Assembly: GCA_934675575.1 (NCBI GenBank)
Contig: CAKUQQ010000001.1
Location: 256,874-320,873 of the forward strand
From: an uncultured Muribaculaceae bacterium
Lineage (GTDB): Bacteria > Bacteroidota > Bacteroidia > Bacteroidales > Muribaculaceae
Length of the DNA stretch: 64,000 bases
Direction: 5' to 3'
In this document: one piece after another, positions 54,193 to 63,856 of the stretch
Position numbering within the stretch: position 1 is the first letter of the stretch
Layout: the number at the start of each line of letters is the position of its first letter
Notes under the pieces: generated by a model
Told to the model about the DNA's origin: nothing
Seen by the model: the letters and a program-made list of their open reading frames with translations, nothing else
Databases searched by the model: none
Program-made: the position numbers and the translations under genes

Positions 54193-55431
54193 ATGAGAGT
54201 CTTGATAGTCAACCGCAGCGATATGCTCGGAGGGGCGGCAATAGCGTCGCACCGGCTTATGCGGGCCTTGCGCCGGCAAGGCGTAGATGCACGCATGTTG
54301 GTAATTGACCGCCGCGACATCGACCCCTACGCCCAAGCTATGGGCAACGAATTTAAGAACAAATGGAATTTTCTTGCCGAAAGGCTTGGCATATATATGC
54401 ACAATGGCTTCAACCGCGAGACTCTGTTTAAGATTGACACTGCCACACGCGGCTATGATTTGTGCAAACACCCCTGGATAGCTGAGACCGACATCGTGGT
54501 GCTCAACTGGATTAATCAAGGCACGCTATCGCTCAACACGGTGTGGGACCTTGCCGACATGGGCAAGCACATAGTGTGGACCATGCACGACATGTGGAAC
54601 TGCACTGGTGTGTGCCACCATGCCTATGATTGCCGTAAATATGAGCAAACATGCATGGCGTGTCCGTTGCTTGGCACAAAAGGCAACGACTTGTCAACAC
54701 GCACCCAGAAGCGCAAGAAAAAGCTATATGCCAATGTGCCCATAAGTTTCGTTGCTGTGAGTAATTGGCTTGCCGATTGCTGCCGTCGCAGTTCGCTTAT
54801 GGCTGGCAGCAATTTGCAGGTGATAGCTAATCCGTTTCCCACTGATGATTACGGCTTTGACCGCTATCGCGATGAGGAGCTTGACATTCCTGCCGACAAA
54901 ACTGTGGTGGCAATGGGGGCTGCGAGGCTCGACGACCCCGTTAAGGGCTTTGACCGCTTCATTGCAATGACCCATTACATAGCCGACAGCAAGCCGGCAC
55001 TTGCTTCAAAGCTTCATTTCATGCTCTATGGTGGCATAAAAGACGAGTCGCTGCTCGAGGATATAGCTTTGCCGTTCACCTATCTGGGCTTTGTTGACAG
55101 CTATGAGGTGAACAACGTGTATCGTCAGGCCGACATTGTGCTATCCACGTCGCTGCACGAGTCGTTTGGCTACACGCTGGTTGAGGGCATGGCGAGTGGT
55201 TGTGTGCCGGTCACTACCGGCGATGGCGGACAGGTTGACATAGTGGAGCACTTGAAAAACGGCTATGTGGCAAGCAGCACAGAGCCGGCCGAGCTGGCAA
55301 AAGGCTTGGAGTGGGCAGCCGGTTGCCACATAAAGCGCGGCGAACTTCATGCCTATGTGGCAGAGAATTTTGACTCAAGCATAATTGCGGACAAATACAT
55401 GGCACTGTTCAGCAGTTTGCTTGCGGAGTGA
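54193..55431 (+). CDS. Family 4 glycosyltransferase
   Basis: 412 residues, GT-B. The N-terminus MRVLIVNRSDMLGGAAIASHRL is the acceptor-domain start with the GGA loop. The C-terminal domain carries VKGFDRFI and the ESFGYTLVEGMASGCVPVTTGDGG block with the EX7E motif. A cysteine cluster in the middle (CTGVCHHAYDCRKYEQTCMACP) looks like a metal-binding insertion seen in some GT4 enzymes. It transfers a sugar from a nucleotide donor to a surface glycan; acceptor unknown. Confidence 0.92.
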   Translation: MRVLIVNRSDMLGGAAIASHRLMRALRRQGVDARMLVIDRRDIDPYAQAMGNEFKNKWNFLAERLGIYMHNGFNRETLFKIDTATRGYDLCKHPWIAETDIVVLNWINQGTLSLNTVWDLADMGKHIVWTMHDMWNCTGVCHHAYDCRKYEQTCMACPLLGTKGNDLSTRTQKRKKKLYANVPISFVAVSNWLADCCRRSSLMAGSNLQVIANPFPTDDYGFDRYRDEELDIPADKTVVAMGAARLDDPVKGFDRFIAMTHYIADSKPALASKLHFMLYGGIKDESLLEDIALPFTYLGFVDSYEVNNVYRQADIVLSTSLHESFGYTLVEGMASGCVPVTTGDGGQVDIVEHLKNGYVASSTEPAELAKGLEWAAGCHIKRGELHAYVAENFDSSIIADKYMALFSSLLAE

Positions 55432-55476
55432 TAAGTTGATTTGATTTTTCTGATATAGCAAAAGATAGATATATAC

Positions 55477-56256
55477 ATGCAGACGGTATTGTTTCATAGC
55501 ACGATTTTTGGTCCTATACACAGTCGGCGTCTTGGTGTGTCGCTTGGAGTGAACCTTATGCCAAACGATGGCAAGATATGCTCGTTTGACTGCGTATATT
55601 GTGAGGCGGGATATAATGCGCAAGGCCCTGGCAGTGACGGTGTGCCTTCGCGCGACACGGTGAAGCGTCAGCTCAAAAACAAACTTGCGCAGATGAAAGA
55701 GGCTGGCGAAACGCTCGACGTAATCACTTTTTCGGGCAACGGAGAACCCACGCTGCACCCACACTTCAAGGAGATTGTGCATGACGTGAAGCTCCTTCGC
55801 GACCGCTATTTCCCACTTGCCAAGGTGAGCGTGCTCAGCAACTCCACTATGGCCGACCGCTCCGATGTGGAAGAAGCGTTGAAAAGTGTTGACAATAACA
55901 TCTTGAAACTCGACTCTGCCATACCCGGCACCATGCGGCTCATTAATCAGCCTGTGTCAAAACAGGTGATACCTGAGGCGGTGATTGACAATTTGTCGAA
56001 ATATTCGGGTCAGTGCATAGTGCAAACCATGTTTCTGCGCGGTGAGCACAACTCTAAGCCCATCGACAACACCACCGACCAAGAGGTAGATGCATTGATA
56101 GCCGCTTATTTGAAGATAAATCCGCGTGAGGTGATGGTGTATAGTATCGACCGCAAAACCCCTGAAGAAGATTTGCAGAAAGTCCCCAAAGAGGAGCTTG
56201 AGCGCATTGGCGCAAAAATTGAGGCCGCAGGCATCAAAGTGCAGGTTAATGCGTGA
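55477..56256 (+). CDS. Radical SAM protein (COG0731-like)
   Basis: 259 residues. The cluster motif is CSFDCVYC (CxxxCxxC, about residue 35), preceded by FGPIHSRRLGVSLGVNL, a strongly conserved segment of this family. FSGNGEPTLHP is the GGE-like SAM-binding motif. Related to the Fe-S oxidoreductases near wyosine-synthesis enzymes, but bacterial members have no assigned reaction. It overlaps the LD-carboxypeptidase gene by 8 bp, indicating an operon. Confidence 0.9.
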   Translation: MQTVLFHSTIFGPIHSRRLGVSLGVNLMPNDGKICSFDCVYCEAGYNAQGPGSDGVPSRDTVKRQLKNKLAQMKEAGETLDVITFSGNGEPTLHPHFKEIVHDVKLLRDRYFPLAKVSVLSNSTMADRSDVEEALKSVDNNILKLDSAIPGTMRLINQPVSKQVIPEAVIDNLSKYSGQCIVQTMFLRGEHNSKPIDNTTDQEVDALIAAYLKINPREVMVYSIDRKTPEEDLQKVPKEELERIGAKIEAAGIKVQVNA

Positions 56257-57178
56257 TTTGGCAGTTCCTCCGCGGCTCAAGCCTGGCGATACGGTGGCAG
56301 TGGTGTCGCCGGCAGGCAGTGTGTCGCCCAAAATTGTGGAGCAGGCGTCTGTGGCATTGCGCCGTGAGGGCTATAGCGTGAAGCTGGGGCGGTTCTGCCT
56401 GGGCAGCTACACCGATGGCGTGATAACGTTCAGCGGCACTGCGGAGCAGCGCCTTGCCGATTTGCGCGAGGCTATGGAGGACTCAAGCGTTAAAGCCCTG
56501 TGGTGCTCAAGGGGCGGTTTCGGCACGGTGCCGCTGCTTGCGTCGCTCGACATCGATATTCTTGCCAAACACCCCAAGTGGATTGTGGGCTACAGCGACA
56601 TCACCGCCCTGCACGCAGCCATGCTTGCGGCTGGCGTAATGAGTCTGCATGCGCCCATGGCGCGGCACTTGGCGGAGCACGGCATTGCCGGTAACGCCAT
56701 TAGTCAAACCATAATGCAAGTGCTTGGCGGAGCGTGCCGCACACTGCATTACGAAGTGCCAAGCCACACGTATAACCGTAGCGGCTGGTCAAGTGGCTGT
56801 CTCGTGGGCGGCAATTTGGCAGTGATTGACTCGCTTGTTGCCACTGATTTCGATATGCTACACCCGGGGACGATACTTTTTATTGAAGATGTGGGCGATG
56901 AGGTGTTCAGGGTGGAGCGCATGATGTGTCACTTGCTCTTAACTGGCATTTTGCCAAAATTGTCGGGATTGGTGATAGGTCGTTTTTCTCGCTACCGGGA
57001 GTCAGCGCAAGGCAGTGCCATGCACGACATGATTAGGGCTATGGTTGCAGATTTTTCTTATCCTGTGGCATTTGGCTTTCCTGTTGGCCATGATGGGCGC
57101 AATGTGCCGTTGGTGGAGGGTGCTGAAGCGGAGTTGCGAGTGTCGGAACAATCTTCCTCGCTCACCCTTGCCTGGTGA
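56249..57178 (+). CDS. LD-carboxypeptidase (peptidase family S66)
   Basis: 309 residues from the ATG at 56249, within the end of the radical SAM gene. VAVVSPAGSVSP at the N-terminus, GYSDITALH with the nucleophilic serine, FIEDVGDEVFRVERM with the catalytic Glu, and GFPVGHDGRNVPLVEG with the catalytic His. It removes the terminal D-alanine from the tetrapeptide of recycled murein in the cytoplasm. Start selected because upstream in-frame ATGs lie inside the radical SAM gene with no family match. Confidence 0.93.
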   Translation: MRDLAVPPRLKPGDTVAVVSPAGSVSPKIVEQASVALRREGYSVKLGRFCLGSYTDGVITFSGTAEQRLADLREAMEDSSVKALWCSRGGFGTVPLLASLDIDILAKHPKWIVGYSDITALHAAMLAAGVMSLHAPMARHLAEHGIAGNAISQTIMQVLGGACRTLHYEVPSHTYNRSGWSSGCLVGGNLAVIDSLVATDFDMLHPGTILFIEDVGDEVFRVERMMCHLLLTGILPKLSGLVIGRFSRYRESAQGSAMHDMIRAMVADFSYPVAFGFPVGHDGRNVPLVEGAEAELRVSEQSSSLTLAW

Positions 57179-57249
57179 AAACCATTAACTGTTATGGCGC
57201 TAACCCCCTTTTCTGGTGACTTGTCGGAAAAATCTTTGTATGCTAAAAC

Positions 57250-58281
57250 TTATTTGCTCAAGTCGGAGAAGTCGTCAACGAAACCCACTTCGTGCCGCAA
57301 TGCGTAGTGATTGCGCAGGCTTTCGAAGTTTTGTGCATTGGCTTTCAATAGCCTTGTGTCGGCAAGAGGGTCGTAACTTTCCAGAATTTTCATGAAATCC
57401 ACATCGTCACATCCTTTGGCCGGTGTGGTGGGCAGAGTGGGGGTTATGCACCACCCGAAGTGTTTGTTTAGGGCTTCAACTACCATGGCTGTGCCACGCA
57501 TTTTGCCTTCTTGTGAGTAGCCTGCTATGTGTGGCGTGGCAACAAAAGCCTTGGCAAGCAGCAAGCGGTCTATTTCCGGCTCATTCTCCCAGCAGTCGAT
57601 TGCCACGTCGCCGTCGAACTCACGCAGAGCCAAGTTGTCGGCTATGGGGCCGCGTGCGGCGTTGATTAGCAAGCGGCAACGCTTGGCATTGTCGAGAAAA
57701 TCGCTGTCGATTAGGTGATAAGTTGCAAACTCGCCCTCGCGGCACAGCGGTGTGTGCAGAGTGATGAAGTCGCTACGCTCGGCCACAGTCTTTAAATCCA
57801 CAAAGTTTACTGTTTGCTCTGCTTGTTGTCGTGGAGGGTCGTTGAGCAGCACCTTGAATCCGAGCTGGGCAGCCCATCGGGCCACTATTGAACCCACATG
57901 TCCCACGCCCACAATGCCGAGTGTCAGTCCCTCGGCCGACTCAAATCCGTGAGATTTCAGCCAGTTGCCTATGGTGGAGAGAACATATTGTGCCACGGCA
58001 GGAGCATTGCACCCAGGTGCGTTGCACACGGTTATGCCGTGTGCTGAGCAGTAGTCGAGGTCTATGTGGTCAGTGCCTATGGTGGCAGTGCCTATGAATT
58101 GCACTTTGCTGCCGTTTAGCAGCGTGGCGTCGCATTGGGTGCGCGTGCGCGTTATGAGCGCGTCGGCATCGGCCACGGCTTGTGGCATGAATTCTTGCGG
58201 CTCAAGGTATGTCACTTGGGCAAACGGCTCAATCAAGCCTTTGATGAATGGTATGTGGCTCTCAACAACTATTTTTTTCAT
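57250..58281 (-). CDS. pdxB: Erythronate-4-phosphate dehydrogenase
   Basis: 343 residues from the ATG at 58281 (MKKIVV). D-2-hydroxyacid dehydrogenase fold: GIVGVGHVGSIVARWA for NAD binding, NAARGPI with the catalytic Arg, CWENEPE with the Glu, and TPHIAGYS with the His, plus the FDD(F)-type C-terminal dimer domain. It oxidises 4-phosphoerythronate in the DXP-independent branch of pyridoxal phosphate synthesis. It overlaps the upstream membrane-protein gene by 4 bp. Confidence 0.95.
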   Translation of the reverse strand: MKKIVVESHIPFIKGLIEPFAQVTYLEPQEFMPQAVADADALITRTRTQCDATLLNGSKVQFIGTATIGTDHIDLDYCSAHGITVCNAPGCNAPAVAQYVLSTIGNWLKSHGFESAEGLTLGIVGVGHVGSIVARWAAQLGFKVLLNDPPRQQAEQTVNFVDLKTVAERSDFITLHTPLCREGEFATYHLIDSDFLDNAKRCRLLINAARGPIADNLALREFDGDVAIDCWENEPEIDRLLLAKAFVATPHIAGYSQEGKMRGTAMVVEALNKHFGWCITPTLPTTPAKGCDDVDFMKILESYDPLADTRLLKANAQNFESLRNHYALRHEVGFVDDFSDLSK

Positions 58282-59267
58282 AGGGCAAAACTTTGTGCTA
58301 CAAACGACGCAATTCCTGCCACAAGCAGAACTAACACAAACAAGTAGCGGCGCAGGTGGTTGCTTATGGTGAACGTGTGGGCTATTTGAATGGCGACACA
58401 CAGGTTTAGAATCGGAAGATAAATTGGGAAGTTCTTGTAGTCGGCAACCATAATGAGTATGGTCATGGCTGTGAGCAGAATGAAAAACCCGTTATACACC
58501 CTGATTTGCAGACGGTAGTTGAAAATGGTGAAAATGTTGATTACAAACAGCACTATGCCCAAAACTGCGGTGAAGGCCGTGGTGCCCACCAAGAGCCATG
58601 TTTGCTGGCTTTCGAGAATGTCGCTGATGTTTGACATCTGTGGCAACTTGAAGTTGTTGAAATCCACAATGCCCAGTCCTATCATAATCCAATAAGGGGT
58701 TATCAGCCCTATAAGAAAAGCCAGGAAGCCTCTGAAATTCATGCTTCGCATCTGAATGAACCCTATGAAGAAAACCGGTATCAGAAACAGAAACACATAT
58801 TGCAGCGAGCAGCAGAACGACAGCACCGAAAACACCAGGAATATGTTGCGTTGCGATGTGGATTTCTGCTGATAGCTGCCAAACAGCACAAACACGCAAC
58901 CCATCAGCACCAGACACAGGGCACTGCCGGCATTAAACAGCACCCCGATGAACGGATTGACCATTTGCATGAACACAAACATCGAGGCAAACACAAAGGT
59001 GAACGACCGCACAAAATTGTAGAGGTGGTTAAACATCAGCAGCAGTGCAGCAGTGCCCAGGGTGCACAAAATGTTGACTATCGCCGAGCTGAGGCGGTTT
59101 TCGATGAGCGTGCCGGTCATGGTGAAAAACATGCCGTTGCCCACGCGTGGAGCCGGAAGGCGTCCGCTCGCAGCCTCGGTCAACGATGCAATTATGTAGG
59201 CAACACTGACAAGCAGCAGAAACAATCTGCCGTTAAGAAAATCGTTTATTCTGTCTTCTCTTACCAT
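58278..59267 (-). CDS. Polytopic membrane protein of unknown function
   Basis: 329 residues from the ATG at 59267, with about 9 or 10 hydrophobic helices and short loops. The first cytoplasmic stretch is MVREDRINDFLNGRLFLLL. Features resemble a Bacteroidetes membrane family (DUF6427-like, tentative) commonly next to pdxB. No transport or enzymatic motif is visible. ATGA overlap with pdxB indicates coupled translation. Confidence 0.75.
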   Translation of the reverse strand: MVREDRINDFLNGRLFLLLVSVAYIIASLTEAASGRLPAPRVGNGMFFTMTGTLIENRLSSAIVNILCTLGTAALLLMFNHLYNFVRSFTFVFASMFVFMQMVNPFIGVLFNAGSALCLVLMGCVFVLFGSYQQKSTSQRNIFLVFSVLSFCCSLQYVFLFLIPVFFIGFIQMRSMNFRGFLAFLIGLITPYWIMIGLGIVDFNNFKLPQMSNISDILESQQTWLLVGTTAFTAVLGIVLFVINIFTIFNYRLQIRVYNGFFILLTAMTILIMVADYKNFPIYLPILNLCVAIQIAHTFTISNHLRRYLFVLVLLVAGIASFVAQSFAL

Positions 59268-59320
59268 AGCGGTTTTTGTGATGTGCAAAAGTACAAATAT
59301 TTTTCCATTCAGCAGGGCAT

Positions 59321-59368
59321 AAAAAGTGGCAGCGCACTGCTCCGCTTCTGTGGGGCAATGCGCTGCTG
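59321..59368 (-). terminator. Terminator after purD
   Basis: Stem GGCAGCGCA/TGCGCTGCT (about 59328-59336 and 59359-59367), followed on the minus strand by T5. It lies 28 bp beyond the purD stop and before the next gene. Confidence 0.65.
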
Positions 59369-59395
59369 TGCCGTGTGATTGTCGCTCGTGGGCTC

Positions 59396-60691
59396 TTATT
59401 TCAGGTCGAAGCCTATGTCGCGACGGAAATATTTATTGTCGAAGTTTATCTTTTCAATGTTTTTGAACGAAGTGTTGAGGGCTTCTTGCTTGGTGTTGCC
59501 ATAGCTTGTCACGGCGAGCACGCGTCCGCCGTTGGTCAGCACTTCGCCGTTGGCACCAAACTTTGTGCCGGCATGAAACACCACGCTGTCGTTCACATCA
59601 TCGAGTCCGGTGATGACTTTGCCTTTCTCGTATTTTTCGGGATAACCGCCCGAAACCAGCATTACAGTCACGGCATAGCGTGGGTCGATTTGGATTGTTT
59701 CAGCCTCAAGACGGCCCTCAGCTGTGGCCATAAAGAGGTCAACAAGGTCGTTTTGCAGGCGTGGCATCACCACCTCGGTCTCCGGGTCGCCCATGCGGCA
59801 GTTATACTCAATCACGTATGGCTCGCTATCCACATTTATCAATCCGAGAAATATGAAGCCGCAGTAGGGTATGTTTTCTTTCTGCAAGCCGCTTATGGTT
59901 GGCTCTATGATGCGCTCGCGCACTTTTTGCATGAATGTGTCGTCGGCAAAGCTCACTGGCGACACCGAGCCCATTCCGCCGGTGTTGAGTCCCTGCTCGT
60001 TCTCGCCCACGCGCTTGTAGTCCTTGGCCACTGGCAGCACTTTGTAACTCTTGCCGTCGGTCAGCACAAACACGGAGCACTCTATGCCCGAAAGAAATTG
60101 CTCAATCAGCACGGTGTCTGAAGCTGAGCCAAACATGCCGTCGAGCATTTGGGTAAGCTCTGCCTTTGCCTCGTCGAGCGAGTTGAGAATCAGCACGCCC
60201 TTGCCAGCGGCAAGACCATCGGCCTTGAGCACATAGGGTGCTTTTTGCTGTTCGAGAAACTTGAACCCTTCGGCGAGGTTGGCTTTTGTCACCTTAAAGT
60301 GCTTGGCTGTGGGTATGTCGTGGCGCAGCATGAATTCTTTGGCAAATTCCTTGCTGCCTTCAAGCATTGCTCCTTGCTTTTCTGGACCTATCACCTTGAT
60401 TTGTGCCAGTTGTTCTGACGACTTGAAGTAGTCGGCAATTCCGTTCACAAGCGGGTCTTCGTTGCCCACCACAAGCATGTCGATGTGGTTGTCGAGCGCA
60501 GTTTTTGCCACAGCGTCAAAGTCGAGCGGCGATATGCCTATGTTCTCGCCATAGGCTGCTGTGCCGGCATTGCCAGGAGCTATGAGGAGTTTGCCTATGT
60601 GTTTGCTTTGCTTGAGCTTCCAGGCTATGGCGCACTCGCGTCCGCCTGAGCCAAGCAGCAGAATATTAATTTTGTTGTCGTTATTGCTCAT
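59396..60691 (-). CDS. purD: Phosphoribosylamine-glycine ligase
   Basis: 431 residues, typical. N-terminal [19 protein letters not shown]-grasp [30 protein letters not shown], and [19 protein letters not shown] with metal ligands. It makes glycinamide ribonucleotide in de novo purine synthesis. It overlaps the methyltransferase gene by 11 bp as last gene of the cysE operon. Confidence 0.98.
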   Translation of the reverse strand: MSNNDNKINILLLGSGGRECAIAWKLKQSKHIGKLLIAPGNAGTAAYGENIGISPLDFDAVAKTALDNHIDMLVVGNEDPLVNGIADYFKSSEQLAQIKVIGPEKQGAMLEGSKEFAKEFMLRHDIPTAKHFKVTKANLAEGFKFLEQQKAPYVLKADGLAAGKGVLILNSLDEAKAELTQMLDGMFGSASDTVLIEQFLSGIECSVFVLTDGKSYKVLPVAKDYKRVGENEQGLNTGGMGSVSPVSFADDTFMQKVRERIIEPTISGLQKENIPYCGFIFLGLINVDSEPYVIEYNCRMGDPETEVVMPRLQNDLVDLFMATAEGRLEAETIQIDPRYAVTVMLVSGGYPEKYEKGKVITGLDDVNDSVVFHAGTKFGANGEVLTNGGRVLAVTSYGNTKQEALNTSFKNIEKINFDNKYFRRDIGFDLK

Positions 60692-62279
60692 TGCTGTTAT
60701 TGTTGTTTTGGTTATTAATGTCGTCTATGGAGTTTCGCTTCCAGCTGTTGCGTCGGCCGCCTGTCACAATGGGGCGTTCGGCCTCTTTGCCCAGACGTGG
60801 AGTGCGGTGGCGGCGCTCAAAGTCGCTTTTGCTGCCACGGCGTGCTGGACGCTCTTCGCGGTCAAACCTCGGCTTCTTGTCGTCGAAAGAGCGGCGCTCG
60901 CCGTCGAATCGACGTGGCTTGCGGTCGCCGTCAGTTTCGTTGTCTCTTCTGCCAAAGCGGCGTGCTGCTGGGCGGCGGTCATCGTCGTGGTGGCGTGGGG
61001 CACGGTCGAAGTGGCGCTTTGGCCTGTCGCCGCGTTTTGACTTGCCGAATGTTTCCACAAATTCGCGGCGCACCGACTTGCGGTTCTCGTCGCTTGCGCG
61101 GAAATCCTCGTTTTTAATGGAACCGCCATTGCGGCGCAGGTCGTCGTAGCTGCCGTCGAATATCACATATTCGCGTAGCTGGCACTCAAGCTCGCCGTTG
61201 AGCAGAGGGTAGTGAAGCGATGCCTTGAGGCCTATTTTGCCGAAGAGTTCCTTGTCGTAGCCTATAATCCAGGCATCGTAGCCGCGGAACACGTTTTTGA
61301 GTTTGTCGCCTATTGTGGAGTAAAGCCCCTCCATGTCTTCCACCGAGATGCGCTCGCCGTATGGAGGGTTGGTGATGAGCACACCTTTTTCGGGTGCTGA
61401 GTCCCAGTCTTGTATGGCTTTGTTTTCCACTTCAATCAGCTTGCCCATGCCAGCCGATTTCACATTGGCTTTTGCTATGGCCACTGCTTTTGGGGCAATG
61501 TCGGCGCCATAAATCTTGAATTTGAACTCGCGCTCCTGGCTGTCGTCGTTGTATATCGACTCAAACAGCTCGTTGTCGTAGTCGGCCCAACGCTGAAACG
61601 CATAGTCTTTGCGATACACGCCGGGGTTGATGTTGGCAGCTATGAGGGCAGCTTCGATGAGAAATGTGCCTGAGCCGCACATGGGGTCAACGAAATTGCT
61701 GTTGCCGTCCCAACCGCTCAGCTTTATGATGCCGGCTGCCAGCACCTCATTGATTGGCGCGTCGGTTTGTGCCACACGCCAGCCACGCTTATACAGGGGG
61801 TCACCCGAAGAGTCGAGCGAAATGGTCACCTCGTCGTTGGATATGTGCACGTCAAACTTCAGGTCGGGTGCGGTGAGGCGTATTGACGGACGCTTCTGGT
61901 ACTTCTCCATGAAATAGTCGGCAATGGCGTCTTTCACGCGGTAGGTCACGAAGCGTGAGTGACGGAAATTGTCGCTATATACCGTGGAGTCGATTTGAAA
62001 TGTCTTGTCGGGTGTCATGAGCAGATCCCAGTCATAACTCTTGATTTGCTCGTAGAGATCGTCGGCATCGCTTGAACGGAATTTGTAGAAAGGCTTCAGT
62101 ATTCTCAGTGCCGTGCGGCAGCAGAAGTTGGCCTTATACAGTGTTTCGTTGTCGCCTTTAAACGACACCATGCGGTTGCCTTGGAGCACATCTGTGGCTC
62201 CGAGAGCTTTCAGCTCGTCACTCAACACGCCTTCAAGACCCTGAAAGGTCTTGGCTACCATTTCGAATTGTTCACTCAT
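60681..62279 (-). CDS. THUMP-domain rRNA (guanine-N2) methyltransferase, RlmL N-terminal-like
   Basis: 532 residues. THUMP domain (about 50-165), then the UPF0020/Rossmann methyltransferase (about 165-380) with [17 protein letters not shown] and the catalytic NPPYGER. Matches the m2G2445 half of E. coli RlmKL; the RlmK half is absent, as in many Bacteroidetes. The last ~130 residues are an Arg/Asp/Phe-rich low-complexity tail ([22 protein letters not shown] type), probably an RNA-binding extension. Overlaps cysE by 8 bp and purD by 11 bp. Confidence 0.9.
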   Translation of the reverse strand: MSEQFEMVAKTFQGLEGVLSDELKALGATDVLQGNRMVSFKGDNETLYKANFCCRTALRILKPFYKFRSSDADDLYEQIKSYDWDLLMTPDKTFQIDSTVYSDNFRHSRFVTYRVKDAIADYFMEKYQKRPSIRLTAPDLKFDVHISNDEVTISLDSSGDPLYKRGWRVAQTDAPINEVLAAGIIKLSGWDGNSNFVDPMCGSGTFLIEAALIAANINPGVYRKDYAFQRWADYDNELFESIYNDDSQEREFKFKIYGADIAPKAVAIAKANVKSAGMGKLIEVENKAIQDWDSAPEKGVLITNPPYGERISVEDMEGLYSTIGDKLKNVFRGYDAWIIGYDKELFGKIGLKASLHYPLLNGELECQLREYVIFDGSYDDLRRNGGSIKNEDFRASDENRKSVRREFVETFGKSKRGDRPKRHFDRAPRHHDDDRRPAARRFGRRDNETDGDRKPRRFDGERRSFDDKKPRFDREERPARRGSKSDFERRHRTPRLGKEAERPIVTGGRRNSWKRNSIDDINNQNNNNSNEQ

Positions 62280-63204
62280 TGTTATTCTTTAATCTGACTA
62301 CGTTGTTAGCTTTTGCTTGTATTAATCTTTCGCCTGGAGCCACGTCCGATGTCACCCACAGGTTGCCGCCCACTATGGCGTTGTCGCCAATGGTTATACG
62401 ACCCAGAACCGACGCGTTGCTGTATATTATCACATTATTGCCTATGATGGGGTGGCGTGGCACGCCCTTTATCGGGTTGCCGTTTTCGTCGGTGTCAAAA
62501 CTCTTTGCGCCAAGGGTCACTCCCTGATATAGCTTCACGTTGTTGCCTATGATGGCTGTTGCGCCTATCACCACGCCTGTGCCGTGGTCAATGGAAAAGT
62601 GGTGTCCGATTGACGCTCCTGGGTGAATGTCGATGCCTGTTTCGCTGTGGGCAAACTCGGTTATCATGCGCGGCAATATGGGCACACCCTCAAGCAGCAA
62701 CTCGTGGGCAATGCGATAGTTTGTAATTGCCTTTATGGCAGGATAGCAATAGATTACCTCTTCGTGGCTGATGGCGGCAGGGTCGCCGTCAAATATCGCC
62801 TCCACGTCGGTGTAGAGCGTGGTGCGCAGCTGTGGCAGTTTCGTCAGGAAGTGCGAAGTTATGCCGGTTGCCTTTCGGCGCAGCGACGGCAGGTCGGCTT
62901 TTTCGCGGCATTTGCAGCCCATCACAAGCCCAGCGGTGATTTGGTCGTCGAGTATTGACTTTAGCCGGTAACATTCCAGATAAAGCATGTTCTCAAGGTT
63001 GTGGCCGTCTATGTCGCTACTCCCGAAGAATCCGGGAAACAATATGGCTCTACACAACTTGATGGCTTGCTTTATGCGATTGTTGTCGGGGAAAGGTTCT
63101 TCGCCAAACTTGATGTGGCACATCAGCGGTGAGTTATCACTGCATGTCAGGTCGTGAACAAGTTTGTTCATCGCGCTTTCATCGTTGACGCTGCTGTTGC
63201 CCAT
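62272..63204 (-). CDS. cysE: Serine O-acetyltransferase
   Basis: 310 residues. A helical N-terminal region is followed by the left-handed hexapeptide beta-helix (IDIHPGASIGHHFSIDHGTGVVIG, about 200-225, with the catalytic histidines; then KGVPRHPIIGNNVII). It makes O-acetylserine from serine and acetyl-CoA for cysteine synthesis, and is usually feedback-inhibited by cysteine. The long N-terminal extension is of the plant/anaerobe class. First of three overlapping genes, driven by the promoter repeat at 63252. Confidence 0.95.
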   Translation of the reverse strand: MGNSSVNDESAMNKLVHDLTCSDNSPLMCHIKFGEEPFPDNNRIKQAIKLCRAILFPGFFGSSDIDGHNLENMLYLECYRLKSILDDQITAGLVMGCKCREKADLPSLRRKATGITSHFLTKLPQLRTTLYTDVEAIFDGDPAAISHEEVIYCYPAIKAITNYRIAHELLLEGVPILPRMITEFAHSETGIDIHPGASIGHHFSIDHGTGVVIGATAIIGNNVKLYQGVTLGAKSFDTDENGNPIKGVPRHPIIGNNVIIYSNASVLGRITIGDNAIVGGNLWVTSDVAPGERLIQAKANNVVRLKNNNE

Positions 63205-63251
63205 TATAATTTGACTGCTAAACTTTTAATGTGTATGTGCGAAATATTATG

Positions 63252-63284
63252 CAAAGATAATGCAAATCAAACGCAGAATATCAA
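63252..63284 (-). promoter_or_regulatory. Promoter repeat copy upstream of cysE
   Basis: Minus strand TTG (63284-63282), 22-nt spacer, TATCTTTG (63259-63252). Similarity to the 4071 copy extends beyond the promoter to about 63304 (CAAGTTT..C.GAATATTATGC), so this is a copy of the same ~55-75-bp element. Confidence 0.72.
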
Positions 63285-63304
63285 GTTTGCCCGAATATTA
63301 TGCC

Positions 63305-63731
63305 CGACCGTGGCGCATATCGCTAAAATTTGTGCGAATTTGGTGGTGTGGAGCGGTTTTTGTGCGCAAATGCAGCTGTCGGCTCATGTAGCGGAGTCGG
63401 TTTGTCTATAAATAATGTGTTGGCGCTGCTGTAGATTGTGCTTCGCAAGGTGGACTGTGCCTGTTTTGCAGGTGCGTTGCTCTCGGTGTTAAGGCTGGGC
63501 AATGTGATTAAATTAGGTTTTTGCTGTGGCGTGGCGGCGTTGTTGTTTGCTGTTATGGCGCGGTTTGCCTTGTGGTGGTGAGGCCTGGGAGGGTGACTTT
63601 TTACCACATTTTTGCCTTATTGCGGGTTTTGGCTTGTTTTGAGCATTAATATTTTTGATTTTTTAAAACGTGGATAATCAGAGCTGTAGAAAATAAAATA
63701 TGTTTTATAACATAAAATTCGGCTCAAAAGT
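63305..63731. other. Intergenic region with no recognisable gene
   Basis: The only long open frame (63323-63607, minus strand) is a His/Asn/Pro/Thr-rich low-complexity reading with no ribosome-binding site and no family resemblance, so I do not call it. No tRNA, hairpin terminator or other element was seen here. It sits between cysE and the tandem promoters that follow. Confidence 0.6.
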
Positions 63732-63762
63732 TTTGCCAGTTCGGAAATTTGCCATACCTTTG
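63732..63762 (+). promoter_or_regulatory. Strong tandem promoter P1
   Basis: TTTG (63732-63735), exactly 19 nt, TACCTTTG (63755-63762). Faces the right edge of the window. Confidence 0.75.
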
Positions 63763-63825
63763 CAAACGCAAACGAGAAAGGAACTCAATCAAATTCTGAT
63801 GGTTCCAATTTTTTTTGAAATTTTG

Positions 63826-63856
63826 TTTGGTAATTAAAAGTTTTGTAGTAACTTTG
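63826..63856 (+). promoter_or_regulatory. Strong tandem promoter P2 and leader
   Basis: TTTG (63826-63829), exactly 19 nt, TAACTTTG (63849-63856), 94 bp downstream of P1. The remaining 144 bases to the window end are purine-rich with no start codon of an obvious gene. Tandem perfect promoters plus an untranslated leader suggest an rRNA operon just beyond 64000, which I cannot see. Confidence 0.55.

Noticed and set aside
59375..60121. 248-codon plus-strand ORF
   Set aside because: Antisense to purD, which is clearly coding.
63323..63607. 94-codon minus-strand ORF
   Set aside because: Low-complexity, no ribosome-binding site or promoter, nothing recognisable.
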